Positions 55,270 to 64,000 of a DNA stretch of 64,000 bases are shown one piece after another. Source of the stretch: Haemonchus contortus (taxonomy: Eukaryota; Nematoda; Chromadorea; Rhabditida; Trichostrongylidae). Both the position numbers and the translations under genes were made by a program. Under the pieces are notes generated by a model. That model was not told where the DNA came from, did no database searches, and worked only from the letters and a program-made list of their open reading frames with translations. The DNA lies in the NCBI GenBank assembly GCA_000469685.2, contig LS997564.1:38070612-38134611 (forward strand). The letters are read 5' to 3'. Within the stretch, counting starts at the first letter, position 1; the number at the start of each line of letters is the position of its first letter.

Positions 55270-56190
55270 AAATACAGCTCATTAACAATCGGGATGGTTC
55301 GAACGCGGACCCGTCTCGACCCATGACGGCCAAAGAAATTTTGATAGATTCAGAATATCGTTTGAAATCGTTTTCATGCCGCTGGATCAGTGGATTAGGA
55401 ATACTGAACTACCTGGCAGGACAACCGCCACAAGATAAAAATATCCTAACCATCAGTTTCACACTATTTTCCTGGGAATTGGCTTTCAATCCTCATGGGG
55501 CTCGAACCGACCTCCCAGCCCAGTACGACACACTTCGGTAGCTTCGATAAAGTTTCCGCCTAGTGCGCCCAGACTCAAGGGACCTAACTAAAGGAATCCG
55601 TCTGCTCCCATCTTACTACCGCTCCTTCCCAAGATAAGGAGCCAATTTTATGATCGGAAAATTTATAGAGGACGGGCGTGTAATCGTCCCAACGATTATG
55701 TGCTACCGACATATGTCTGAAAACTCCCTGACCAGAGTGCGAATTCCGCGACATGAGGCTCTGCTTAGTTGAAGAGAACAGTCACAAGAACAAGGTTTGG
55801 GAGCACATTAAGGCCGCTATATTTTGCTAAAAGAACCACGAGTTCATCGATTAATGTGGGCTAATCAATCAATGCTTCGGCTAATGGGCCTCGGCTCATT
55901 CAAGTGCAGTACGATTCTAAATAGTTGAATAAACATTATGGAATATGTTTTAGTGGTATTTGAAGCTTTCAAGCCGATTCCAAAGATGTGGAGCAATAAG
56001 TTTTCCGAGAATAAACAAGATTTTCTAATGGCATGATAAATAATAAATAAGAATGTCTGCCAAAAATCTTTTCTGAGCTGGGTCGTCAAACGAACGTCAG
56101 GAACGGACGGCAGCGGTATTGTCAGACTTTTTAACGGAAGGAATCTCTTCAAAGAGACGGTACCCTGGATTACACTGACCTCTGACTCGC
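55270..56190. other. Intergenic or upstream exons not resolved
   Basis: The plus-strand frame at 55323 (MTAKEILIDSEYRLKSFSC) could be a first exon of a plus-strand gene divergent from the FDXACB1-like gene, but I cannot support its splice sites. No other feature is visible. Confidence 0.3.
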
Positions 56191-56195
56191 GACAG

Positions 56196-56424
56196 GAAAA
56201 ATGAAGACAGTGGCGCCGAACGCATGATGATAGGTGATACATATGAATTTGGAAAAGAAGGACGTGAAGCCCTAAGAGAGGGGGAGATGAAAGAGAAAAG
56301 AGCGGCCGCATCTACAATTTTAGGCAATGCCATGCTGAGCCTGTTATCGATTGATAGAACAGATCTTGAATCGTTACCTTTCCCCGGCGACAACGGTCTT
56401 ACAAAAATTCCCTATTTTGAGTAA
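56196..56424 (+). CDS. Terminal exon of an unrecognised gene
   Basis: After a CGCGACAG acceptor the frame reads KNEDSGAERMMIGDTYEFGK, then EGREALREGEMKEKRAAAST, ILGNAMLSLLSIDRTDLESL and PFPGDNGLTKIPYFE, ending with TAA at 56422-56424. AATAAA follows at 56441-56446, so the 3' UTR is very short. The sequence is strongly charged and helical in the middle and looks like an intracellular protein C-terminus. The acceptor needs an upstream exon ending with two bases of a codon; I did not find it. The opposite strand is also open (56097-56393) but lacks a gene-like 3' end. Confidence 0.5.
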
Positions 56425-56446
56425 CATAAGAGCATTTAACAATAAA

Positions 56447-58265
56447 TATAAGGAAAAGTTAACAAATTAGAAACAGTGGAGCATGTGATAGAAGTAAACA
56501 CTACCAAATGTCGTAGTGATTAGCGATGGCTCGTTTCGCCTCTCTCTCACACGAAACAACGTCTCCACCTTCCGTGAGACCCTCAGTGGTTTGGAGCTAG
56601 TGGACAAAGGGGATGGGTGAAGCTACGTTGAGCAAAACGCTTTTCCAAAACTGAGCTATCCACTGCTCGCCTAAGATCCTACGATTACCCATTTCTACAC
56701 AAAAGACACCTTGTCACAGCCATTGCGTACCCAATGGGAGCAATAACTGATCTTGGAATCATTCAAATGAGATTTTTGCCTTATAACGATGGCTAGAAGA
56801 GCAACACCCCAGTCAAAAACTCAAAAAATTAAAAATAAAAAACCAACCTTGCTTATATCCGTTCTACGCCTCTTCGACCCATTCTTGGGTTCCATCATAA
56901 ATCCATTGATAATGGTCAAGCTTTGGAGAGTCTCTAAAGAAGACTCCTCCTCGTTCTACCCCATCTGAGCATCGACTAGACGTCATATACAAAACAAGTA
57001 TATATGGCAGACCTCAAAAAAAAAAAGAAAAGACAGAGCACAATTTATAAAATATTTATTCATCAAAAGAAAAAATCGCATTAAACAAGCGACCAAAGAA
57101 TTAGAAGCGTTATTGAAAGGAGAAATCATTATTAGAAATCAACACGCACACGCAGACATACGCAAACATGCACACATTGCACTTCGACTGCACCACTTGC
57201 CGATTGGCGGAATGGCGAAAAGCTTGCCCACCATATTGGGAAACACTCAACCAATCAGGGGTGGAGTAACCACCAACAGGACTGGCCAATCACAGACAAG
57301 CTTCCCAAAAAGTCTTGGTAACCAAAAGCGGTCGAAGCGACAGTCGCAGAACAGACGTTTCTCACTCATAAGGCAATTTCATAGAAAATAGACCAGCTAT
57401 TTACTTGATGCAATCGATGTAAGAAAAATTGAGACGAGGCGGACAAGCGAACACAAAAGAGATAGGTCGAATCTCAAAGCTTTCTATTTGGAGGGAGCGT
57501 GGAGGAGGAGGATTAACATCTTTTGGATCTGAATTATGATGTGTGGCACACGGGAGAAACACAGAGAGACCACAAACGTCGTATACAATAAGCATTACTT
57601 TTCAAATTACTATACATATAATTCAATTCATCAATCAGATATATTCATTCTTCATGGCTGTGGAATGACTCTGATATTTGAGGAGAGAGTGCGTAGAAAA
57701 GGATTTGCAAAAATGAAAAAAAACAAAACGAGATGAAATCCTCAATCATGACTATTCGATTTTAAAACTGTACAGAATCAAGGGTTTATTCAGGCTCACT
57801 CTCTTTGGGGGTTAAACTTTATAAATGAATATTCAGTGGGGCTTTCAACGGGACTATGGGTCAATAGGTATACCCGGAAGCTGTAAGGAACACATTCCTT
57901 CGTGCAAGTGAAAAAAGACTGGTTCAAAAAAATCGAAGCAAAGGAGCGATTTTTGGCTTTTTCCAGACAGGGGGCTTCCGAAGAGGTGGGAGCTTCCCCT
58001 GGAGATACTGACTATAACTGGCAACATGATAGGCTTCCCAGATGTTCACTTGGAGGCGAAACCCTGACGAAATGTTGGCCATGGCCCTTTTGTCAAACCC
58101 AAGTCAAGGAGTGCCCCAAATAATGCCACGATTCTGTAAACCAGGTAGACGAAAAAAATATTCGAAAAGAGTATGTGAGAAGATCAGCGTGTAACGTCAT
58201 TATCACAGGCATGCTTGGAAATATCTGCCCGCAATGACAACGTCAAAGCATCAAAACACGATATG
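56447..58265. other. No recognisable gene
   Basis: 57180-57310 has several CCAAT or ATTGG boxes (GATTGGCGG, CAACCAATCAGGG, GGCCAATCAC), promoter-like in density. The frame at 57113-57391 over the same stretch is not convincing. Otherwise nothing seen. Confidence 0.35.
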
Positions 58266-58268
58266 TTA

Positions 58269-59248
58269 CTATCCACATTTACACTTCTTCTTTTCTCGTT
58301 GTCTATCGTTCAAAGTCAGTTTGACTTCACCGCGTCCATCTTTTCCTTGAGGACTTGACAATTTAGCTTTCAGTACCAGCCGTGTAATACAAGAGAACAT
58401 CTGCAACAACACATATTCGTCTTCTATTTTCTTCAAATACATTAGATCTTCACTCAAACTCGATGAACTCGATGGAATCGCTACTAAGAGAACAAGACAG
58501 TATTCCTAACTAGGATATACGCCTACTTCTTGCAACATTCGACTGCTAGTCAGCCGATACGTTACAGGTCTAAAATTTCGTGAGCACAATATAAAATCGA
58601 ACTCAGAGTCGAATTACCAAGTTACCAGTATGGAGACATTTGCGAAAAAAGAAAAAAAAGCGAGCTCACTTCTTCAACATTTGTATTCTCCTTTGCCGAC
58701 GTCTCAAAGAATTTTATATGCATTGTGTCAGCAAACTGCCTTGCATCACTTTCTAGTACGATTCTTCGTGTAGGATCCTCATTCTTGTTCCCTACTGAAA
58801 ACATTACGATGATCGTTGGAAAGTTACTGATTCAATATATAAAGAAGTTAAGGATATGCCATCATAACCGTGTCTTTAATGGATTCCCCTATTTCAGTTT
58901 ATAGTTTGAGAATACGTTCTTTTGAAAATGTTTTTATAGATAGAAGTAAAGGATATGTCGCTGGACGGCTCGAACACACTCTGTACGCTCAAACTATAAA
59001 CTGAAGTAGGGGAATCTATCAAAGACATCGGTTATGATGACATATACAGAAAAAGGTCCTCAAAAAATTTATAGTTTGATATCAGATATATCATAAGGGG
59101 AATTTCAATGGAAGTTGGCTTACCAAGAATTTTCTGAACACTTTCACAATTCGCATCTATTTCATGAAGCCATCGCTTCACGTTACTGAATGATTCGCCA
59201 TTTGTGACATCGTACACTACTACGACACCGTGTGTACCACGATAATAT
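58269..59248 (-). CDS. rab-35: Rab35-like small GTPase, 3' half (N-terminal exons not found)
   Basis: Three exons join in phase: 59248-59124, 58794-58670 and 58400-58269, about 126 residues. They encode [71 protein letters not shown] and [14 protein letters not shown], matching the second half of Rab35, which controls endocytic recycling. The G5 motif (ETSAK) is intact. The G4 motif reads NKNE instead of NKxD. The C-terminus ends KKKCKCG, a CxC-like prenylation site with an extra Gly. The exons for the P-loop, switch regions and DTAGQ are not visible up to the window end. They may lie beyond 64 kb with a transposon-filled intron between, or be lost. Confidence 0.75.
58857..59042. mobile_element. 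TA-flanked MITE in an intron of the Rab35-like gene
   Basis: Inverted arms of about 55 bp: left TGCCATCATAACCG, then GGATTCCCCTATTTCAG and TTTATAGTTTGAG; right is the near complement ending CGGTTATGATGACA. TA lies on each side (58855-58856 and 59043-59044). It sits in the intron between 59124 and 58794. Confidence 0.8.
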
Positions 59249-59259
59249 CTAAAATTTCA

Positions 59260-60100
59260 GGGTTAATATATTTTACAACCAACCGGTTTTAGGAACACTC
59301 TTGAAGACCCAAAGATCCAAAGGTTTGTGAGCCTATATAAGCTCATTCATTAATTTCAATTAACTGCATGTCTGATTTTTTGTCTTACGAGAACTATCAA
59401 GGTTTATCATCAGGTATTAAGGTTTATCATCAGCGAACGATTTGGAATCCATTACGCCAAAGTATTCCAAATTGAGTCCCGTTCCAACCCCCAAGTTCAC
59501 AACGAGGAATACTCTGGTTTTTGACCGGACCGAAACCCAGACATTTGGAAATTGGACCGTTAATCGAGGAACAAAAAAGGCAAACGAATTTCGAATAGAA
59601 ATAGGCAAGTTCAAGAGATAATGAGAGAATCAGCGAATTTCAGCGTGGGTGACAAGTCTGCCAACGTTGTGGAAGCAACCGAAAAATTAACTTAATCAAA
59701 GATACAATGGCCGTGACGTCTGATTACTTCCTCGAAGCGATTCTTCCTAGTAGGAGTGCGATGAAATGTTTTACCGCTAGTTCTCGAATTTTCTGCCCAC
59801 CCTGTCAGGAACATTCCCATTATGGACGTCATAGCTCTGGCGTTCAACGCAAACCTTTTACTTTTGCTCCATTCCTTTCATTACCCACCCAATATAACAG
59901 TCGTCGGGGTTTTCCTCGACCATTTATTGGGCTCATTTTGGAATTGTTCCGTGAATTCGCGGGCTTTCTCCAGTACTCATGAATTCTCGATTTCTCTTGT
60001 TCTCAAGCCTATCAATTGGATAGTCGGCCTAGACTTACAGAGTTTTGGTCAACAGGCTTCTCAGTCCATTCCGGATCACCAGTTGCTGTTTTTGAGATGA
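59260..60100. other. Upstream flank or intron of the Rab35-like gene
   Basis: No Rab exon (no GDSGVGKS, no DTAGQERF) is found on the minus strand. A short tandem of AAGGTTTATCATCAG occurs at 59400-59435. Other frames show nothing recognisable. Confidence 0.5.
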
Positions 60101-60102
60101 TA

Positions 60103-61385
60103 TTAGGTCGTGAAGAAAGTTCTTGCGTTTTTGCGCCTCAAACTTCAAATTTACATATCTCGGCTTAAACAAAACTTCCTCAATCGAAACAACAACCATT
60201 ACTATTGACACACTTTTGCTAACGAGGACCAAGTTAGTTTACCCCAATCGCGTAGAAGTCCGGAGATCTAGAGGCGATGAAATCGTCGTATGCGGCGGCA
60301 GCATCATGTTGGGTTTTGAAGCATTTCTCCTTGAGAAGTCGCCGAGATGTTTAAAGAAATGGTATCCTGTGGGGGCAAGGTCTGGGGAATATGGTGGATG
60401 CGGGAGAGTTTCATAGCCTACCTCCATCAATTTTCTCAGGGTAAGTTGTGCGACGGGGGGCCGAGCGTTGTCGCGGAGTAGAATTGGCCCCTTCCTATTC
60501 ACCAGTGCCGGGCTCATGAGCTGGAGTATTCGATGCATTTCGCCAATTTCTTGACAGTACTCTTCGGCTGTTACAGTTTCATCCGGATTCATGAAGCTGT
60601 GGTGGGTCAGCTCGACTGCAGACCACCAAACCAGCACCATGACCTTCTTTCCATGCTGCTTCGGCTTGGGAAAATGTCGTGGGGCTTGATCCTTGTCCAG
60701 CCACTGGCCTGATCGTCGCCGATTGTCGTACAGAATCCTTTTCTCACCACACGTCACAATACGGTCTAGAAATGGATCGTTCCTGTTGCGCAGAAGCCAG
60801 ACGGAGGCGAGCTCGTAGCGGCGGTCTTTCTTATGCTGAGTCAACTAATGCGGCACCCACTTATCAAGCTTCTGCGAGTTCCCGATCTCCTGCATGTTGG
60901 TGCCAACCATCCTGCTGGAAACACTTAATCTCGAGCCAATATCCACCAGCGTTGTACGTGGATTCTCTTCAACTAACGCTCACAATTGTTCGTTGTCAAC
61001 CGCCGATGGCCGTCCACTACGCTCATCATCTTCCAAGCTCTCATCGCCGGTACGGAATTTTTTAAACCATCACTGGGCTGTGCGTTGATTCGTCGTACCT
61101 AGATCCAAGTCATCGTTGATATCCCGGTTCGTTTCCGTCGCACTCCTGCCCAAATAGAATTGGAAAAGAAAAAACGTGCGGATCTGTCGTTTGTCCATGC
61201 TGATTTCGACCTTCTAAAAAAGCCCAAAAATTAGTCCAGGGCAAAACCGATTACATATTTGGATAGAGCAAGAAATGCGCTTCGGGATGCTATAAAACTT
61301 GCAAAAACTCTAATAGTAAATAACACCGCGGCGAGCATTTGAAAACTGGGCGTCAAAAAACGCAAGAACTTTCTTCACGACCTAA
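60103..61385 (-). mobile_element. Mariner transposon, full length with TIRs and TA duplication
   Basis: The element is 1283 bp, the usual mariner size. Ends are TTAGGTCGTGAAGAAAGTTC (left) and its complement at the right (61357-61385), about 30 bp each. TA flanks both sides (60101-60102 and 61386-61387). The single transposase gene on the minus strand is broken. Confidence 0.95.
60180..61198 (-). pseudogene. Mariner transposase (inactive)
   Basis: It starts at ATG 61198 (MDKRQIRTFFLFQFYLG). The helix-turn-helix segment leads to FKKFRTGDESLEDDERSGRP. Three in-frame stops lie in the N-terminal third. The catalytic domain reads [28 protein letters not shown] and [16 protein letters not shown]. 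In mariners the DD34D triad is the Asp of DEK, the Asp of DNARP and the Asp 34 residues further on. Here the first and third are Gly (CGEK and TGYHFF); only the second remains. A frameshift after FFKHLGDF disrupts the C-terminus. Confidence 0.9.
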
Positions 61386-61387
61386 TA

Positions 61388-62420
61388 ATTTAGTCATTGA
61401 CCCAGTTCTTTCACAGCGTAGGATCAATGGCTCCCTCAATAAAGATGATCTGCTGTCGTGACTAAAAGGTTCTGGTCCCGCAACCTCGATAATGAGATCG
61501 AAACCCGATCAGACCGATGGGCTCCTCATCTTCTTGCCTTGTTGCTTCCAATTCTTGTTACATTTGTAATTGCTCGTCATCCCGGGCCCAGTTCAGAAGA
61601 CTGCTCTCACGAGGAAGGTTACGGGAGTGGGAACAGTTCACTGAATTGGACGTAGGATGATTCCGCTACACAAATCAACCACTCTCGTGATGTTTCTTCG
61701 ACTTTCGAGCAAAACCCATGGCACAAGCCGAAAATGGTAATTTGACCACGTTTTCTCAAACGTATTTACATTGCTACAGTCTGTAGTATTATGATGCCAT
61801 GTTTCCAAAACATCCAATGTGGAGAGTTCAGACATGAATTCTCTTCCCTGAGCAAGTGACCTAAAGAAAAAAATCTTCAAAAGAATACCATGATCGAATG
61901 TTCGACCCGCTAGTTTCTAATCTAATAGCATGGAGACATCACTTAGGAAGACAGTATCACGAATACGGTATTGATTTTGCGCGGAGCGTATTTTCAGAGT
62001 TTTCGAAATCGATATTATGTTCACGCACACTTCATCTCTACTGCTGTGCTTTGTTCTGTTTTTGTCAGTTCCTCAAGGAATGACGTAGATTGTATTCCTC
62101 AAGACAGCATTCTGTATTTGCACGTATCTGTGACTAAAGCGTTTCCATGACCGCTAGTTTTCTTCAACATTTTTTGTACGTCAGAAGCTAAGCGTGGACT
62201 GGTCGATAGAAACCCTCGAACCCATTGTCATGTCTCAGTTGTGACTTCTCTCCAATAGAAATGTCAGAAGAGATCTCAATCTCGAATCTCGAATAGGAGA
62301 AATGGCAGTCAAAACTGAATATGTCTTTACATCAACGAGAAGTGACGTCAACGAGCAACTGCAACTCTTTCCATATAAGTTTCGGAGGCTTCTTAGCGTT
62401 CTTGAGGAAGTTTGAAAGGA
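61388..62420. other. No supported gene
   Basis: A plus-strand frame at 61458-61655 contains one hydrophobic stretch (WAPHLLALLLPILVTFVIAR), but I find no splice support. No other feature. Confidence 0.35.
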
Positions 62421-63110
62421 AGACGAAACGCATCGTCCTTCTGCCCTCAGTATGTAGCACCTCGAACGCTCATTGGCAAAAGTTGTTCAGAGTGCAAAAA
62501 TACTCAGAGTGGACGTATGCCTGTCAAGACGGACCGTAAAGCCCCTAGAAGGACCCAGTTCGTTTCCTATTTTTGTCCTCCACGACGGTCTGTTCTGTTA
62601 ACGACGGTTTGGCCCAGAGTCCGTTCAAAGAAGAACCACTGATTTTTGTTGAGATTAGTCAGGATACCTACGTAAAGAGCATGCTGAAAGGGATGCAGCC
62701 ATGGTCTATAATCACTTCGAAAATGGGGCTTAAACTTTTTCAACAAGACTTAGCGGCCACTCACAGACGAAAGTGGACCTAAGATTTATGCCCAAGAAAT
62801 CTTCCCAGATTTATCTCTACTTTCGATTGAGGCTTGCGAACCCATGCCACTGCAATTCGATGAACCACTGATTGACCGGAACCAATGCGTACGATTCATT
62901 CTGTGGGAGGAAGCTCGCGTTTCAAAGTGCACCACATCTGCTGCTACTCATAAATCGCTACAGGAAACCTGAGCGGCGATTCTTCAAAAAACACTGGGTG
63001 TCCATGCGTCCATGCGTGTTTACGGGTACTCAAAACGTCTATAGGCCATTATTCGTGCAGAAGGCTGTTATTTCAAATGGCTGTACGTCATTTTGTTGAT
63101 ACGACACATA
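62420..63110 (+). pseudogene. Old Tc1/mariner (maT-like) transposase relic
   Basis: Fragments in different frames resemble a maT-type transposase: EEPLIFVEISQDTYVKSMLK followed by LKLFQQDLAATHRRK (compare the FQQDxAPAH motif), then FIST-like sequence and a decayed C-terminal part to about 63110. Several stops and frameshifts. No terminal repeats found. Confidence 0.5.
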
Positions 63111-63119
63111 ATAAATAGT

Positions 63120-64000
63120 CTAGATGGGTTCACCGTCTTTCAAACCGAACGAGGTTTGTTGGCATATCTATGATGAACTCAATAGAACCAACACTTAAAA
63201 GCCTAGGAAAAGAGTGTCATAGATTCAAAAATAAATCGAAAAGGTCAAAAGAATCAAACTTTCCTTGAAGGCACAGTCTACGATAATTCTAAAATATCCA
63301 AAGTAAGTAAATTTGTGGAACTTATTGTGCAAAGTAGTGCTAAAATAGCGAAGAAAGTCGAAAATTGGCGGATTCTGAGGAATATAAAGCTTCAAAAGAG
63401 CGGTCAAAAAGAACTAGGATGTACCACTTCATGTGTCTGTAACCACCCGAGTTCTCCCCCATTAGCGTACTATTCGCCGGCATCCTGACGGTTCTTTGCG
63501 ATTGCTGCAGCCTTAACAAGGCCGTCATAACACCGTCACTTTTGGTAGTGTATGTCGACCGAGCCGATTTTGGGGACATTTTTAAGTTCCTGTCGAGGCC
63601 GTTTTTGAACCCGACCACGTCTCAAATGCTCTTTTTCGGGATTACAGGGCCATCTTAGATGGGAAGTTTGGAAACCATCTTGATTGCGAAAAAGATATGA
63701 AGAAGAACCAGAGAAAAAAGATATGAAGAAGGTATAAGAACAGAACAAAAAATGTATGGTATGTTACGGCCTTTGGTCCTATCTCAATCAAATTTATAAC
63801 AACCTTGATCTGAAATCCTCTTATACTATTACATTTTGACAATAATTTCAGTACTGCTGTTTACTTCCGAGGAACATTTCGCTTTCGTTCAAAAATTGGA
63901 TGCTCAACTGAAACAAACAGCTAAAAACATCATGAACAATTGAAAACCCATAATTGAACAGTTACAAAGTCCAGCGCAATCCAATTCATCATTTACCATG
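63120..64000. other. Repeat-like sequence without recognisable gene
   Basis: 63420-63700 has minus-strand frames (63340-63618, 63536-63748) with segments such as KNVPKIGSVDIHYQK that look repeat-derived. No family assigned. Confidence 0.35.

Noticed and set aside
61458..61655. Short plus-strand frame with a hydrophobic segment
   Set aside because: No supported splice sites and no recognisable family.
1..64000. CRISPR arrays, bacterial operons or plasmid/phage modules
   Set aside because: None seen; splice-type introns and eukaryotic transposons throughout.

Overview
The window reads as nuclear DNA of a parasitic-type nematode, most likely a strongylid (hookworm-like). The supporting signs are short introns with GTAAGT-type donors and TTTCAG acceptors, RTE-clade, Penelope-like and Tc1/mariner-type elements, many TA-flanked foldback elements, and a Rab35-like gene with nematode-style introns. 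The species assignment is inference. Nothing bacterial is present: no operons, rRNA or CRISPR.

Layout. 0-2.6 kb: left-truncated, frameshifted RTE retrotransposon (minus). 2.7-5.3 kb: unknown repeat R, then unremarkable DNA. 5.9-14.0 kb: large inverted repeat (IR1) whose outer parts are two decayed Tc1-like transposons. The left arm has an extra 741-bp block with TG..CA ends that looks like a solo LTR. 14-20.7 kb: SINE-like copies, a Penelope-like fragment flanked by a 15-bp target duplication, two more R copies (one split by a GC-rich hairpin), an orphan exon and a mariner relic. 20.8-29.8 kb: second large inverted repeat (IR2) carrying two damaged copies of an exon-bearing segment, with (TCTGTCCG)n-type minisatellite and purine-rich tracts inward. 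30-40.5 kb: gene-poor, with an inverted R copy, a Tc1/mariner element with a nested TA-flanked hairpin, an orphan membrane-protein exon, a SINE and a minisatellite.

40.7-64 kb is the genic part. The main gene (40732-54073, plus) can be assembled by hand into 22 exons with consistent phases. It gives a secreted protein of about 819 residues with four copies of a four-cysteine module (C-x10-C-x10/15-C-x6-C) and a conserved-looking C-terminal domain. I could not assign it to a named family. Convergent to it is a FDXACB1-like gene (BMT5-like methyltransferase fold plus ferredoxin-fold anticodon-binding domain). Further right are the last exon of an unrecognised plus-strand gene, the 3' half of a Rab35-like GTPase gene on the minus strand, a near-complete but dead mariner with intact TIRs and TA duplication, and an older Tc1/mariner relic.

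The genes do not form a pathway. The window is a few ordinary host genes among dense, nested and inverted repeats. All translations and splice junctions were read by eye; no similarity search was run.
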